Assembly: GCA_034382075.1 (NCBI GenBank) | Contig: JAXMOZ010000034.1 | Coordinates: 1 to 34,650 of the forward strand | Direction: 5' to 3' | Length of the DNA: 34,650 bases | Source: JAEULH01 sp034382075 | Lineage (GTDB): Bacteria; Pseudomonadota; Alphaproteobacteria; Rhodospirillales; Defluviicoccaceae | Translations under genes and position numbers: made by a program | The notes under the pieces: generated by a model | What the model was told of the DNA's origin: nothing | The model's database searches: none | What the model saw: only the letters and a program-made list of their open reading frames with translations | Shown: positions 33,664-34,650 of the stretch, piece after piece | How the letters are laid out: each line of letters begins with the position of its first letter | Position numbering within the stretch: the first letter of the stretch is position 1

Positions 33664-33855
33664 TCAGACGATCGAGCCGTCCGGCTTGCCCTTCTTCGAG
33701 CCCGGGGTGCCGGCCTGGGAGACGAAGCCCGACACCGCCGCCTCCAGCTCCGCCAGCTCCGGGCGCCCCTCGGCGCTTTCGCCCTCGGCGCGAAGCTCGG
33801 CGATGCGCTCGAGTGCGCGTTCGTGCTCGGCCTCCGTCGTGATCTTGGTCGCCAT
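33664..33855 (-). CDS. Small hypothetical protein
   Basis: 63 residues from ATG 33855, which has AAAGGAG six bases upstream, an excellent ribosome binding site. The N-terminus TKITTEAEHERALERIAELR resembles the start of HigA-type antitoxins and related regulators, but the helix-turn-helix that should follow is missing. The protein ends in a Gly/Lys-rich tail (GTPGSKKGKPDGSIV). Similar small proteins may be independent of toxin-antitoxin systems; no toxin gene is adjacent. Longer upstream starts would add residues with no sign of coding. Confidence 0.75.
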   Translation of the reverse strand: MATKITTEAEHERALERIAELRAEGESAEGRPELAELEAAVSGFVSQAGTPGSKKGKPDGSIV

Positions 33856-34063
33856 CGCTGCTCCTTTCGCCGCTTCCGCCCACGGACGCGGGCGCCGGGC
33901 CGATGCTGGAAGCGGCGGCATCGCCCCGCCATCAACCAGGTTAACGGCCGCAGCCAGGAGCCCGCCGGGCCCCTCGCCGGCGCGGCGGCCTTGCCGCAGT
34001 GCTTCTGTGCGAACTGCAAACATTGTTTATTGATACCGATCAGGAGAAGGGGGAGTTTTTTTA

Positions 34064-34077
34064 GACCCATCTGGGTC
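34064..34077. promoter_or_regulatory. Inverted repeat just upstream of the glycosyltransferase gene
   Basis: GACCCA (34064-34069) and TGGGTC (34072-34077) are exact reverse complements two bases apart, next to a run of seven T residues (34056-34062) in an unusually AT-rich patch (34018-34065). The T-run precedes the stem on the plus strand, so this is not a plus-strand terminator. An operator or promoter-region element is more likely. Confidence 0.45.
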
Positions 34078-34099
34078 AGTTATGCTGGGGAAACACTGG

Positions 34100-34650
34100 A
34101 TGTTGATTGCGGTCTGTATCTGCACGTTTCGCCGCCCGCAGGGCCTGCGCCAAACGCTTCACGGCCTTGGCCGGCTCGAGTACGGCGATCGGATCCCGCC
34201 CAAGCTGCACGTGATCGTCGTCGACAACGAGGGCAGCGAGGAGGCGCAGGCTGTCTGTGGCGACTTCGCCCATGCCGTCGCTGCCCTGACCTACGTGGTG
34301 GAGCCGCGGCGCGGCATCTCCCATGCGCGCAACGCCTGCCTCGACCTCGTTCCGCAAGAGGCACGTTACGTCGCCTTTCTCGATGATGATTTGATCCCGC
34401 GGCCGGCTTGGCTGGAGGAGTTGCTGGGGGCGGCGGAGGCAACCGGAGCCGCCGCGGCGACAGGGCCGTGTGTCGCCATCTATGACGCGAGCGCCCCGGA
34501 CTGGCTCCGCGCCGGGCGGTTCGTCGCCTCGCCGCGGGCCAAGGCGCCGGGCGATCATCAGCCCATCCGCTTCGGGGTCATGGGCAACATCCTTTTCGAC
34601 GCCGCCTTCCTGCGCCACTCAGGCGCGCGCTTCAACGAGCAGTTCGGCCG
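34100..34650 (+). CDS. Family 2 glycosyltransferase, N-terminal part (runs off the window)
   Basis: The frame is open from ATG 34100 (or ATG 34082, six codons earlier) to the window end, about 183 residues. It starts MLIAVCICTFRRPQGLRQTL, the classic GT2 beginning, then VIVVDNEGSEEAQ (first nucleotide-sugar Asp), EPRRGISHARNACLDLV and VAFLDDDLIPRPAWLEELL with the DxD metal motif, and RFGVMGNILFDAAFL. GGGGA lies about 10 bases before 34100. GT2 enzymes of this kind usually build extracellular polysaccharide or decorate lipids or proteins; acceptor and donor are unknown. The C-terminus is outside the window. Confidence 0.9.
   Translation, partial: MLIAVCICTFRRPQGLRQTLHGLGRLEYGDRIPPKLHVIVVDNEGSEEAQAVCGDFAHAVAALTYVVEPRRGISHARNACLDLVPQEARYVAFLDDDLIPRPAWLEELLGAAEATGAAAATGPCVAIYDASAPDWLRAGRFVASPRAKAPGDHQPIRFGVMGNILFDAAFLRHSGARFNEQFG

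Noticed and set aside
34056..34077. Intrinsic terminator formed by the T-run and inverted repeat
   Set aside because: The T-run precedes the stem on the plus strand, and on the minus strand the stem is followed by A residues, so neither orientation gives stem-then-T.

Overview
The window is about 34.6 kb of very GC-rich DNA with strong G/C preference at third codon positions. Gene content (PutA, an NADP-type GdhA, BipA, a tesA-type esterase divergent from an ABC ATPase/permease pair, DUF4743 Nudix, two tRNAs with encoded CCA ends) fits a free-living alphaproteobacterium, perhaps of the Rhodospirillales type. The taxonomic statement is inference. No rRNA, CRISPR array or complete insertion sequence is seen.

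Layout. Bases 1-126 look like the edge of an IS5-family element whose transposase starts at 40 on the minus strand and leaves the window. A hypothetical gene and a small ParB-like protein follow. On the minus strand come gdhA and typA/bipA. Then, on plus, a tiny membrane protein with a textbook terminator, a Prx5-type peroxiredoxin and a Cys-motif protein. A periplasmic esterase (minus) is divergent from a translationally coupled ABC ATPase and FtsX-type permease. A Na+/H+-type antiporter (plus) then runs convergently into putA (minus), with about 100 bp of 3' coding overlap. Next are two related EAL proteins: the first keeps every catalytic residue I could check, the second is a PAS/GGDEF-like/EAL protein that has lost most of them.

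From about 19.8 to 24.7 kb is an accessory region: tRNA-Val(CAC, minus) with a clear promoter and three 25-bp tandem repeats just upstream, tRNA-Arg(CCG), and then two decaying minus-strand genes. One is a large membrane-associated protein with a nuclease-like D-x(n)-QxK motif, broken by two single-base deletions and perhaps a nonsense codon. The other is a pentapeptide-repeat protein broken by a TGG-to-TGA change and two single-base deletions. A proline-rich repeat ORF and an intact Xre/RES toxin-antitoxin pair with an operator-like inverted repeat close this region.

The last third has rtcB (minus), a GlgB-family protein (plus) whose catalytic Asp nucleophile is replaced by Pro, an alpha/beta hydrolase, an HNH endonuclease, a coupled Nudix/esterase pair, a 63-residue protein, and the start of a family 2 glycosyltransferase cut by the right edge.

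The most notable signals are the GlgB-like pseudoenzyme, the active/degenerate EAL pair, and the clustered gene decay next to the tRNAs.
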